A DNA stretch of 64,000 nt from Phymorhynchus buccinoides (lineage: Eukaryota; Mollusca; Gastropoda; Neogastropoda; Raphitomidae). The notes under the pieces are model-generated. The model saw only the letters and a program-made list of their open reading frames with translations. It searched no databases and was not told where the DNA came from. The position numbers and the translations under genes were made by a program. Where the stretch lies: assembly GCA_017654935.2 (NCBI GenBank), contig CM065699.1, forward strand, positions 38,935,450 to 38,999,449. The letters are read 5' to 3'. Shown here one piece after another: positions 57,662 to 64,000 of the stretch (position 1 is the first letter of the stretch; each line of letters starts with the position of its first letter).

Positions 57662-59001
57662 GGCTGTCCCATCTTCTGGGCTGTACAGTGGCGTTGCTCC
57701 CACGCCGCTCGTTCCGAATCCCAATTCGCAGCTACACCCGGGTTTGTTCAAGTCGCAGAAACCGAGACCAGCAAGAGAATCTATGTTAGGCCGTCAGGAG
57801 GCAACCAACCGAGGAGACACTGCACTTCTGCTGAGTCACTTCGGTGGAGTTCAGTGGAGCCTGTTCAGGACACCACCTACTAAGCCCCCTACTGACGACA
57901 CTATTCTCTTAGTCGCGGAGCCAGCGTGAGTGAGGTCCTCCTCCGAGGGCGCCACCACGACCGTCCACCGACAGCTCCCCAGAACACACTGATCCCCATG
58001 ACTTTGACCCGAACGCACCAAGGCATAGACTGGATTGGAAACCGAAGCTGAGGTCACCATGAGAGCAGGGCATGCAAAGCCACAGAATTTGAGACATTTT
58101 TTTAATTTTATGATTGATGGAAAATGAGGCCGATGATAACGATGATGATGATACTATGGAGTTCCGTATCGGTCTGAGACTGCATGGCAGGGCTGTATTC
58201 TACGCTTCCTTTCATAATGATATCCCGGCGTTAACCAGGCCCGAGAACTACAGACACCTGCAGTGTTGGTCTTGCAATTAGAGCAACACTCTCAGAATCG
58301 CATTCGTTCAGCGGATGAAACTCGACTGTGTGGTTTCAGTCTTCCCATTGAGCCCATAGCCACTCACTCTGGGTAGGAGTCGGTCTAGGACCGAAAAAAC
58401 CCTCGCCTCTGATGGGATTTGAACCCAAGACCTCCCAGCCAGTAGTCCGCGACGCTAACCACTACACCACGGCGGCTGGTGTATTGTACTGTATTATATT
58501 GTAATATATTTTACTGTATTGTGCTGTACTGTACAGTATCCCATTGTAATGTCCAGAAAGGACCTGGACTGCGACCACTACGGGCTGAAGAAGCTGAAGA
58601 GGCGTGTGCTGGAGTTCCTGGCGGTGCGGCAGGTGAAGACCACCCAGCTGAAGGGGCCCATCCTCTGCTTCGTGGGGCCCCCGGGGGTCGGCAAGACCAG
58701 CATCGGCCGGTCCATCGCCACCACCATGGGCAGAGAGTTTCACAGGTAAATGGTGGTGGGTGCTTCTCTTCAGGCTATGTGCCTCGATTCTTTGTTGTTG
58801 GTTGTTGTTTTTTAACAAGTCACACAATTTATTGTCCACAAACATGGATATACATCTGTGGTGGCACGTAAAAGATAGTGAATAAATAAGATCACAGCTC
58901 AAATATTAAAATAGAACATTCACACAACTGAACCCAAGCGCAAACAAACCGCAGCAACCCCCACCCACCCTCCACCGCCCCCCTCACGCATAAGAGAGAG
59001 A

Positions 59002-59032
<31 letters not shown>

Positions 59033-62000
59033 TCATAAGTGAAAATTACACACACACACACACACACACACACATACTGGCTCTGGTCTCTGCTTAAAGT
59101 TCAGGTTTTTGCCAAATCTTGATGAGCAACCTACTTTTCTGACCTTCCCATATTTCGTCCCTACCACACCTTCCTTGTAGGCAGTGACAACAAAAATCTA
59201 AAAAAAATCTAGGCTCCTGACGCAAGTCAGAATCGCTAGCCTGGATCTAAAGTTCTACAATTTCGTGCCGAAAGCCCTGTAATCTGTGAAAGGTCATTGC
59301 TCATTAGCAGAGCCTTTTCTCAACGTGCAATGAAATCGTTTCATGCTCTTGATATTACCTTTGATTAACATAAGCTTAGCTCCTTTGACTGCCAGAGAAA
59401 GTTAAAGAAAAAAATAATTGTACAAATCATGACATGAAAAAGACAACTGATAGAGTCAATCTGAGCAGAGTTATTTATTCCTCTTCATCTGATGACATCA
59501 TCAGTGATGTCATCAAGTCAGTACGTGATACATACGTTGTATGGCAGTCATCCAACATTGTCAAAAGATACATGGCACTAGAAGAGTTAATGTGGTCCCC
59601 ACTTCAGGATTGGGAAGATTCAGAGAACATTGAAGCGTGTCCTTTAACACACTCAGGACGAATGAGCCAGATCCGGCTCATGGCTCGCACAACCATTTAG
59701 GATGAATGGCCCGGAGCCGGCTCATGGCTCGCACAACCATTTAGGACGAATGGCCCAGAGCCGGCTCATAAGAGTTTTCAAGAGGTTTTTATTTCTGGCG
59801 TGTAACCAGCTTTCCAGTGCGACGTCATAACCTATTTTCGGTTTGCTTTGACCTTGCATCTCTTGAAATCAACTAATCATTGCAGACTTTACATTCAGGT
59901 TTGGTTGTAGAGGGGGGTCAAAGATCGGAATATGAAATGTTCCTTCTTGCTATGTGTTAGCTGTTTTCGTCAATAGGAGACAAACGACGAAGGTATGGAA
60001 TCTGATATTTTACGATCGTTTAGTGCATAGTGCTCGTAATCTTATCTGAAAATATCAGTCCATAACTTTTCATAACTTTTTTGTGGTGATGGGTTTTCGA
60101 ACCTAGTCAAATGGCCCGTCCGAAACGGTTGTAAGGGGAAGCAACTGGCCAATGCCGAGTGAGTTAAGGATTGAGAGATTGTCTTACTTTCACCCATGCT
60201 ATACTCCCCCACAGGCTTCCACCTTGTCGTGGTGGGGGAGCTTTAAACTTAGAGTAGCCCCTCATCCCCATTTTTCATTTACCTCATTTACAATTTATGA
60301 CATGCCAGGTGGGTTTTTTTATTGTTCACTGGCTTTTACGCGTGAGACCTTACGCACTTGAGTGGGCACATGTTGCCCATTCTGCAGTGCATATTTGTCT
60401 ATAACATAGCCGTTTTTATATATTTAATTTTTACTAGGATGTGTTTGTTGTTCTTTTTTACTGTTTTTTTTATCACCTAGATCCTATAAGTAGAGCACTG
60501 TGTGAAATGATGGAGATACCATGTCGTGAATTGTATTTTTTTTGTATTTTTTTCTTTCAGGTTTTGGGACGTTGTTAAAGGGGCACCCTGACGGATGAGT
60601 TTTTTCAAGAAACACGCCGAGATCAGCAGGAAAACACACTTTACAGAGATCGCAACACTCACTTTGCTCTGGTTTCCCATAAATCAAGCCGTCAAAAAGA
60701 CGATTCCTCCTTGGCGGAGGTGCTGGAAGTCAAATTCTTTCACCCAATACAAGCCTTTTTATTTTTTATTATTTTATTTTATACAGAAAGGAGTTTCGCT
60801 CACAACAAAGGAAATTGCTCCTTTTTTTTTTTACTGCACTACAAAAAATGAAAACGCTTCAACCACAGTGAGTGACCTCCACCCACCTCATCCAAAATGG
60901 CTACTCTCTCCGACATCTCCGCCAAGGAAAAATCGCCGTTTTGACGGTTTAATTTCTAGGAAACCAGAGCAAAGTGAGTGTTCCGATCCTTGAAAAGGCT
61001 GCCTTTCTGGTGATCTCGACGTGTTTCTTGCAAAATGTCATCCGTTAGGGTGCCCCTTTAAGGGTTGAGAGATTGTCTTACTTTCACCCATGCTCTGATC
61101 CTATTCTCAATCCCGTGTCTGCGCACGTGCAGGATCGCCCTGGGCGGGGTGTGCGACCAGAGCGACGTCCGGGGCCACCGGCGGACCTACATCGGGTCCA
61201 TGCCGGGCCGCATCATCCAGGGCCTCAAGTCCGCCGGCACCAACAACCCCGTCTTCCTGCTGGACGAGATCGACAAGCTGGTCAGTCAGCCAAATAGTTC
61301 CCCCACCTTCTGGAAGTTCTGTGCTCTAATCTGTCGCTCTCTTTGGTGTTGTTGTTGTTGTTGACGTACCCTGGCTTAAAAGACTCCAGGGATCATCACA
61401 GCCGCCAAATAGTTCCCCCACCTTCTGGAAGTTTTGTGCTTGTGACTTACTCTAATCTGTGACTCCTTTGTTGTTGTTGTTGACGTACCCATCACAGCTG
61501 CCAAATAGTTCCCCCACCTTCTGGAAGTTCTGTGCTTGTAGCTTCCTCTAATCTGTCGCTCTTTTTGTTGTTGTTGTTGACGTACCCTGGCTAAAAGACT
61601 CCAGGGATCATCACAGCCGCCAAATAGTTCCCCCACCTTCTGGAAGTAGTTATGTGCTTGTAGCTTCCTCTAATCTGTTGCTCTCTTTGTTGTTGTTGTT
61701 GACGTACCCTGGCTAAAAGACTCCAGGGATCATCACAGCCGACAAATAGTTCCCCCGCCTTCTGGAAGTAGTTATGTGCTTGTAGCTTCCTCTGATTTTT
61801 GTCGCTCTCTTTGTTGTTGTTGTTGACGTACCCTGGCTAAAAGACTCCAGGGATCATCACAGCCAGCCGAAGCACTTACAACACTGGTACAAGTGCAGCA
61901 GCTACCGATGAGAACATTACGTGCGTGACCGTTTTTGATTACCCCGCCATGTGGGCAGCCACACTCCGTCTTCAGGGGGAACTCTCTTTGACTCTGCCTT

Positions 62001-63776
62001 TTCCCTTTGCTTTACTGTCATCTACTATTTTTCTATCTTACTGGTCCATCCATTCTCCTGCCTTTTTTTTCTATTAAGTCTTACAAAGATTTCTTCAGCC
62101 GAAGTCGGACATACTGGGCCTAACTATTTCTTAGTTAGGCGCATAACGGCAGCATGACGCATCTACGCTCATTATGACAGGAATCTGTCTGAGCGAACGA
62201 AGAAGAAGAAGAAGAAGGGGGCCAGGCACACTGCGTACAATTTGATCCCAATGCGATGCGATTGTGACGATGTCTGCGAGTCGTGATTCGCGTGAAGTAG
62301 TGCAGAGTGGCACAGAGGTATCGCGTTCGCCTCGTGAGGCGTGTCTGTGGAAATTCAGGTTGCTTCCACCTGGAGAGCGCGTCACAGCCAGAGACGCGCC
62401 ACCCCTTTTGGGGGGGGGGCATGCGATTTTTGTGTGACTGATCAGGAAGTAAAAGGGAGGGGGTTAAATTTTGACCAAATAACAACTTTTTCGTTGCCAC
62501 TGGGATTAACATGTGCTGAGTGCATGGGCACACGGGACCTCGGTTTTCCATCTCATCCGAAAGACTCCACATTCAGACCGTAAGGCCTAGTGCAAAGTGA
62601 GAGGAAAAATCCCCTGTACCCAGGTTCGAACATGGGTTTACTTGACAGAAGGCGAAAGCTTTACCTCTGTGCCAATCTACACCAATGGAGATGGAGGGCG
62701 GGGGGAGTGTGGTATGTGGAATAGGAAAGGGTACTAACAAAAATGAGTGCTTTAAAATATTCAAGATATCTTCTTTTTTTTTCTTTCTTTTTTTTTTTCT
62801 TTTTGCTGTCCCATCTTCTGGGCCGTACAGTGGCGTTGCTCCCACGCCGCTCATTTTCAAGTCGCAACTCGCAGCCACACCCCGGCTTGTTCAAGTTGCA
62901 GAATCTGAAACCAGCAGTCCAAGGGGAGCGAATCTATGTTTGGCCATCAGGAGGCAACCAACCGAGGAGACACTGCACTGCTGCTGAGTCACTTTGGTGG
63001 AGTTCAGTGGAGCCTGTATGCAGGACACCACCTACTAAGCCCCCTATGATGACAATAATGTTTTTAGCGCGGAGCCAGCGTGAGTGAGGTCCTCCTTCAA
63101 GGGCACCACCATTTCCGTCCATTGACAGCTCCCCAGAACATACTGATCCCCGTGACTTTGACCCGAATGCACCAAGGGAATAAACTGGTTTGGTAATCGA
63201 AACTGAGGTCACCCTCATGGTCGCTCTCACAGCAGGGCATGCATGGCCACAGAATTTGATAAAAAAAATTGTTTTTGATGATTGATGGAAATGAGGCGGA
63301 TGACAATGATGATGATGATGCTGTGGAGTTCCATATCGATCTGAGACTATGTGACAGGGTTGTATTCTACGCTTCCTTTCATAATGATGTCCCAGTATTA
63401 ACCAGGTCCGAGAACTACCGACGTCTGCAGTGTTGGTCATGAAATTAGAGCAACACTCTCAGAATCGCATCCGTTAAGCAGATGAAGCTCGACTGCGTGG
63501 CTTCAGTCTTCCCATTGAGCCCATAGCCACTCACTCTGGGTAGGAGTCAGTCCAGGACCGAGGGGAAAAAAACCTCGCCTCGGATGGGATTCGAACCCGT
63601 GACCTTCCAGCCAGTAGTCCGCGACTTAACCATTATGCCACGGCAGCTGGTATGTTCCGAGAAATGTTAATTGGAAAACGTGTATGATCTGTGCAGAGCA
63701 CCAGTCTCCATGGTGACCCGGCTGCTGCACTGTTGGAAGTGCTGGACCCAGAACAGAACCATAACTTTGTGGACCA
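41248..63776 (+). CDS. LONP2: LONP2, peroxisomal ATP-dependent Lon protease, 5' part (11 exons)
   Basis: Plus-strand gene with exons 41248-41354, 43860-43953, 45914-46124, 49004-49113, 50093-50245, 52483-52664, 55289-55387, 57032-57106, 58557-58745, 61133-61280 and 63697-63776. They splice into about 482 continuous codons matching the peroxisomal rather than mitochondrial Lon. In order: the N-terminal LON substrate-binding domain ([38 protein letters not shown]), a charged linker, the [26 protein letters not shown] joint, and the AAA+ module with Walker [33 protein letters not shown] and Walker [15 protein letters not shown]2 degrades misfolded peroxisomal matrix proteins and processes PTS2-type enzymes. 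The Ser-Lys protease domain and the C-terminal peroxisomal signal lie beyond the right edge. Introns are 1-3 kb and mostly repeats. No TATA box was identified; candidate 5' sequence is noted separately. Confidence 0.93.
41355..42115. other. LONP2 intron 1, 5' part; unidentified
   Basis: No repeat recognised. 41985-42110 and 42250-42330 hold short coding-like stretches ([38 protein letters not shown]) split by C-rich tracts. They may be a degraded foreign or processed gene. Confidence 0.3.
42400..43180 (-). pseudogene. Decayed LINE ORF2 C-terminal fragments in LONP2 intron 1
   Basis: Pieces on the minus strand: [67 protein letters not shown] and, at 42430-42633, [20 protein letters not shown]. 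At least two copies or a rearranged copy; not functional. Confidence 0.8.
43575..43843 (-). mobile_element. MITE family L, copy next to LONP2 exon 2
   Basis: GACCGCCAGGTGGC to CCCCCTGGCGGTAA, reverse of 23330-23545. The end lies about 16 bp before the exon 2 acceptor. Confidence 0.6.
43860..43953 (+). CDS. LONP2: LONP2 exon 2
   Basis: This 94-bp exon lies between cctgtttcag and CATGAG|gtcagt. It encodes [37 protein letters not shown] ends only about 18 bp before the acceptor. Confidence 0.88.
43977..44441 (+). mobile_element. piggyBac-like MITE family C carrying a nested MITE
   Basis: TTAA-CCCTTTCACCGCCA to TGGCGGCGAAAGGG-TTAA in LONP2 intron 2. The family B MITE is inside. Confidence 0.8.
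44012..44214 (+). mobile_element. hAT-like MITE family B nested in a piggyBac-like MITE
   Basis: Interrupts the element at 43977-44441 inside its TATGCACCAC segment. Ends CAGGGCTCC and GCCTG. Confidence 0.7.
44635..44818. repeat. (CA)n microsatellites
   Basis: Two CA/CG-interrupted blocks in LONP2 intron 2. Confidence 0.9.
44946..45402 (+). pseudogene. Partial duplicate of LONP2 exon 3, split by an insertion
   Basis: 44946-45047 repeats the start of exon 3 including an acceptor-like cccag ([32 protein letters not shown]). The match then stops, and about 30 bp of the following exon sequence (GTGATGGGCATCTGCCGCTT) reappears at 45373-45402. The 45048-45368 interval is an unidentified insertion. 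It lies upstream of the true exon and cannot encode a full LONP2 segment. Confidence 0.8.
45914..46124 (+). CDS. LONP2: LONP2 exon 3
   Basis: This 211-bp exon lies between caatcccag and GTCAG|gtgggg. It encodes [39 protein letters not shown] through PGAMS. A damaged copy of this exon lies 0.97 kb upstream. Confidence 0.92.
46136..46174 (+). repeat. Interstitial (TTAGG)n
   Basis: About seven TTAGG units starting 12 bp after the LONP2 exon 3 donor. Confidence 0.9.
46180..46640 (-). mobile_element. SINE type T with inserted palindromic MITE
   Basis: Reverse copy: CATGCGATTTTTGTGTGACT, CTCATCCGAAAGACTCCAC, CAGGTTCGAACTCGGG. Confidence 0.65.
46212..46357. mobile_element. Palindromic MITE in a SINE
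   Basis: Arms of about 60 bp (TCTACTAAAGCTTCAGTGGG and its complement). It interrupts a tRNA-SINE in LONP2 intron 3. Confidence 0.75.
46729..46861 (+). mobile_element. Short MITE with TIR AGGGCATTTGCCACG
   Basis: Left AGGGCATTTGCCACGTGAGG, right CGTGGCAAATGCCCT. It splits a repeat whose intact version is at 46985-47015. Confidence 0.7.
47140..47435 (+). repeat. Family Q repeat
   Basis: Same order as 28590-28880, ending AACAACAACAA. LONP2 intron 3. Confidence 0.6.
47531..48574. other. LONP2 intron 3, no recognised feature
   Basis: A segment around 47585-47660 resembles 56655-56735; otherwise nothing identified. Confidence 0.45.
48790..48920. repeat. (CA)n microsatellite
   Basis: CA with CACG interruptions, 85 bp before LONP2 exon 4. 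Confidence 0.9.
49004..49113 (+). CDS. LONP2: LONP2 exon 4
   Basis: This 110-bp exon lies between ggtgtttcag and CTCAAG|gtgagc. It encodes [37 protein letters not shown]. Confidence 0.9.
49156..49345 (+). mobile_element. tRNA-derived SINE type 1, truncated
   Basis: A box TGGCAGAGTGGTTAAGACG and B box GGGTTCGAGTCC. The 3' end is replaced by a piggyBac-like MITE. LONP2 intron 4. Confidence 0.75.
49351..50031. mobile_element. Head-to-head compound of piggyBac-like family C copies
   Basis: A forward copy (49351-49568) joins a reverse copy (49565-49988) and a short forward end (49990-50031, GGCGGTGAAAGGGTTAA). A family J repeat (about 49738-49865) is inserted in the middle. Fills most of LONP2 intron 4. 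Confidence 0.65.
50093..50245 (+). CDS. LONP2: LONP2 exon 5
   Basis: This 153-bp, phase 0-0 exon lies between ggtgagcag and ATTGAG|gtcagc. It encodes [51 protein letters not shown]. Four copies of its last ~63 bp plus donor follow in the intron. Confidence 0.92.
50267..50612 (+). mobile_element. MITE family A with internal extra sequence
   Basis: Left end TA-GTGGAACCTCCCTTATAAG, right end GGAGGTTCCACTG-TA. Longer than other copies because of about 170 bp of unrelated middle sequence. Confidence 0.7.
50620..50750 (-). mobile_element. 3' fragment of SINE type S
   Basis: GCTGTCCCATCTTCTGGGCC to GAGACCAGC. Breakpoint identical to the fragment at 51170-51300. Confidence 0.7.
51170..51300 (-). 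mobile_element. 3' fragment of SINE type S
   Basis: Same 5'-truncated piece as at 50620-50750, preceded by T12. Copied with the exon 5 array unit. Confidence 0.7.
51404..51596 (-). mobile_element. hAT-like MITE family B in a LONP2 pseudoexon
   Basis: Inserted in copy 4 of the exon 5 array, splitting the exon copy from its donor. Confidence 0.65.
51735..51860 (-). repeat. CR1/L2-like LINE 3' end fragment
   Basis: AATGATAATAATTGGCATTT with a GAGCGCTTACA segment, matching the end of the LINE at 3737-3800. A CA microsatellite follows, as in that copy. Confidence 0.55.
51868..51990. repeat. (CA)n microsatellite
   Basis: Interrupted CA repeat after the LINE tail in LONP2 intron 5. Confidence 0.9.
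52080..52455 (+). repeat. SINE-like family E
   Basis: TGTGGGGATACCGG with a G30 run, then the body and a GAA9 tail that merges with a MITE A end (GGGAGGTTCCACTG), ending about 25 bp before LONP2 exon 6. Confidence 0.65.
52483..52664 (+). CDS. LONP2: LONP2 exon 6
   Basis: This 182-bp exon follows ttgtcag. The donor is ATCAA|gtcagt: it leaves two bases that join the next exon as Lys-Thr, matching the family, whereas the alternative donor after TCAGTG would break the frame. It encodes [17 protein letters not shown] and an acidic linker ([14 protein letters not shown]). Confidence 0.87.
52801..52825 (+). repeat. Mini-duplicate of LONP2 exon 6 donor
   Basis: CAGAAAAATCAAGTCAGTGG repeats the exon 6 end and donor at 52654-52672 with two mismatches. 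Confidence 0.55.
52843..53245 (+). repeat. Dispersed repeat family D
   Basis: Partner of 1322-1725; LONP2 intron 6. Confidence 0.7.
53300..53700 (+). repeat. Minisatellite, 46/50-bp units x8, each with an acceptor-like site
   Basis: Units of CAACACATCACTTTCTCTAC ... CTTTATCA(A/G)CAG...ACAATG. Every unit has a long pyrimidine stretch followed by CAG. LONP2 intron 6. Confidence 0.9.
53750..53948 (+). mobile_element. Decayed MITE family K
   Basis: Right end CTCTGGCAGTGAAGGGG and a body similar to the reverse of 22515-22728. Confidence 0.45.
53945..54180 (-). repeat. Family Q repeat
   Basis: Reverse copy beginning GTTGTTGTTGTT, with a short inverted duplication around ATGGCACAAATGCACCAGAA. Confidence 0.6.
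54180..54350 (-). mobile_element. SINE type T head fragment
   Basis: CTCATCCGAAAGACTGCACG and CCAGGTTCGAACTCGGG on the plus strand mark a reverse copy. Confidence 0.6.
54662..55244 (+). mobile_element. TIR element family R, longer copy
   Basis: TACCGTATTTTTCGG to CCGAAAAATACGGTA. Same body as 30791-31197 in the opposite orientation plus about 180 bp. It ends about 45 bp before LONP2 exon 7. Confidence 0.75.
55289..55387 (+). CDS. LONP2: LONP2 exon 7
   Basis: This 99-bp exon lies between gtctgacag and GATCAG|gttggt. It encodes [34 protein letters not shown] nest of transposons starts 14 bp after the donor. Confidence 0.9.
55453..55608. mobile_element. Palindromic foldback MITE, copy 1
   Basis: Arms of about 65 bp (starting TATTCACGTTGAGATAGCAT) fold on each other around a loop of about 15 bp with very few mismatches. 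Confidence 0.8.
55645..55850 (+). mobile_element. hAT-like MITE family H with 8-bp duplication
   Basis: AGACCTGTTTAC to GTAAACAGGTCT, flanked by CTGTTATC and GTGTTATC. Nested in the piggyBac-like element. Confidence 0.8.
56260..56415. mobile_element. Palindromic foldback MITE, copy 2
   Basis: Same palindrome as 55453-55608, with tips CAGGGACGGTATTCACG / CCGTCCCTG. Confidence 0.8.
57032..57106 (+). CDS. LONP2: LONP2 exon 8
   Basis: This 75-bp exon lies between tgtgagcag and GGCCAG|gtgaga. It encodes [24 protein letters not shown]. Confidence 0.92.
57308..57631. repeat. 10-bp minisatellite GTATTGTACT
   Basis: About 30 units. It continues at 58479-58550 beyond the inserted SINE. Confidence 0.9.
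57632..58478 (-). mobile_element. Long tRNA-headed SINE type S (about 850 bp) with poly-A tail
   Basis: On the minus strand the head (from 58478) has the A box TGGTGTAGTGGTTAG and B box GGTTCAAATCC, and the tail is the A29 run at 57632-57660. The internal part has no long frame. Inserted in a GTATTGTACT minisatellite. A second full copy is at 62775-63652. Confidence 0.75.
58557..58745 (+). CDS. LONP2: LONP2 exon 9 (Walker A)
   Basis: This 189-bp exon lies between aatgtccag and CACAG|gtaaat. It encodes [20 protein letters not shown], then [20 protein letters not shown] with the ATP-binding P-loop. Confidence 0.95.
58985..59075. repeat. (GA)n and (CA)n microsatellites
   Basis: GA 58994-59030 and CA 59050-59074 in LONP2 intron 9. 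Confidence 0.9.
59376..59590 (-). mobile_element. Decayed MITE family K
   Basis: CTTTGACTGCCAGAGAAAG, AAAAAGACAACTGATAGAG and CAATCTG match family K in reverse. The right end is GCACTAGAAGAGTTAA. Confidence 0.5.
59644..60167 (+). mobile_element. TTAA-flanked element with short TIR
   Basis: TTAA-CACACTCAGGACG at the left and CCGAGTGAG-TTAA at the right. Contains a tandem repeat around ATGGCCCGGAGCCGGCTCAT (59650-59770). Confidence 0.6.
60168..60210 (+). repeat. Copy of the intron segment before LONP2 exon 10
   Basis: GATTGAGAGATTGTCTTACT and the following bases recur at 61065-61100, just before exon 10. A related segment precedes the exon 3 copy at 44894. Both main copies follow a TTAA-flanked element. 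Confidence 0.6.
60575..61061 (+). mobile_element. TTAA-flanked TIR element family I
   Basis: Second copy, with an internal deletion relative to 19514-20072, directly upstream of LONP2 exon 10. Confidence 0.75.
61133..61280 (+). CDS. LONP2: LONP2 exon 10 (Walker B)
   Basis: This 148-bp exon lies between cacgtgcag and AAGCTG|gtcagt. It encodes [20 protein letters not shown] through [12 protein letters not shown]. The DE pair is the predicted Walker B. Confidence 0.95.
61290..61870 (+). repeat. Composite tandem repeat, about 115-120-bp unit x5
   Basis: Each unit joins part of family E (TAGTTCCCCCACCTTCTGGA) to part of family Q (GTTGACGTACCCTGGC...GGGATCATCACAGC). Starts 10 bp after the LONP2 exon 10 donor. 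Confidence 0.85.
61980..62220 (+). repeat. SINE-like family E variant
   Basis: CTCTCTTTGACTCTGCCTTT to TAACGGCAGCATGACGCATC and a GAA tail, like 34030-34272. Confidence 0.6.
62290..62690 (-). mobile_element. SINE type T
   Basis: Reverse copy with CTCATCCGAAAGACTCCAC and CAGGTTCGAACATGGG. A G9 run precedes CATGCGATTTTTGTG. Confidence 0.65.
62775..63652 (-). mobile_element. Long tRNA-headed SINE type S, second copy
   Basis: Same structure as 57632-58478: B box GGGTTCGAATCC, ATGATGATGAT-containing middle, A/G-rich tail at 62775-62805. LONP2 intron 10. Confidence 0.75.
63697..63776 (+). CDS. LONP2: LONP2 exon 11
   Basis: The exon follows atctgtgcag and encodes [26 protein letters not shown]. 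The donor is taken as GACCA|gtatcc, which would let the next exon complete the His of the conserved NF-x-DHY. It then runs into a GT-rich intron to the window edge. Confidence 0.88.
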
Positions 63777-63786
63777 GTATCCTTGC

Positions 63787-63800
63787 CTCTGTGTGTGTGT

Positions 63801-63832
<32 letters not shown>

Positions 63833-64000
63833 CTGTGTGTGTGTGTGTCTGTCTGTGTGTCTCTGTGTGTGTGTGTGTGTCTGTGTGTGTGTGTGTAGTG
63901 TGTGTGTGTGTGTCTCTCTGTGTGTGTGTGTGTGTGTGTGTGTGTCTGTGTGTGTGTTTGTGTGTGTGTGTTGTGTGTGTGTGTGTGTGTGTCTGTGTGT
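63787..64000. repeat. (GT)n/(GTCT)n microsatellite to window end
   Basis: GT repeat with CT interruptions starting 11 bp after the LONP2 exon 11 donor. Confidence 0.95.

Noticed and set aside
57252..57929. 225-codon open frame over the GTATTGTACT satellite
   Set aside because: Open because the satellite lacks stops; low-complexity Ile/Val/Leu/Tyr/Cys only.

Overview
The window is animal nuclear DNA. It has intron-containing genes with GT-AG junctions, tRNA-derived SINEs, fragments of non-LTR retrotransposons, many short inverted-repeat elements (MITEs) and very abundant CA/GA microsatellites. The LONP2 and ABHD4/5 proteins are clearly metazoan. The density of these repeats, together with the SINE types, suggests a marine mollusc, probably a gastropod. 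That assignment is inference; no diagnostic mollusc marker is present.

Three host genes are visible, each split by repeat-filled introns. (1) An ABHD4/ABHD5-type alpha/beta hydrolase lies on the minus strand at 1748-3585: three internal exons, continuing past the left edge. (2) An F-box/leucine-rich-repeat (FBXL) gene lies on the minus strand at 29534-36939: six exons including the stop codon, first exon not found. (3) A peroxisomal Lon protease gene (LONP2) lies on the plus strand from the ATG at 41248 to beyond the right edge: eleven exons covering the N-terminal LON domain and the AAA+ Walker A and B motifs. The protease domain lies outside. FBXL and LONP2 are divergently arranged.

Between ABHD and FBXL lies the most striking object, a 6,002-bp DNA transposon at 11307-17308. 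It has imperfect terminal inverted repeats and a 6-bp target duplication (TTTGAG). It sits inside an older non-LTR retrotransposon whose reading frame closes exactly when the element and one duplication are removed. It carries a nearly intact coding region of about 1,570 codons, broken only by a one-base shift at an A7 run. The protein has N-terminal CxxC/HxxxC-type motifs, an XPG/PIN-like acidic motif series and a C-terminal eight-cysteine cluster. This fits the Academ superfamily as I remember it.

A second recurring pattern is duplication of exon edges. In all three host genes, pieces spanning an exon-intron junction are copied into neighbouring intron: an array of about 94-bp units in ABHD, an array of about 140-bp units in LONP2 intron 5 (two units being in-frame 63-nt pseudoexons), terminal-exon copies downstream of FBXL, and smaller cases. 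The rest is a dense, often nested record of MITEs: TTAA-flanked piggyBac/Kolobok-like, 8-bp-TSD hAT-like, TA-flanked and palindromic foldback types. There are also SINEs (one unusually long, about 850 bp), minisatellites and a 146-base uninterrupted poly-C tract.
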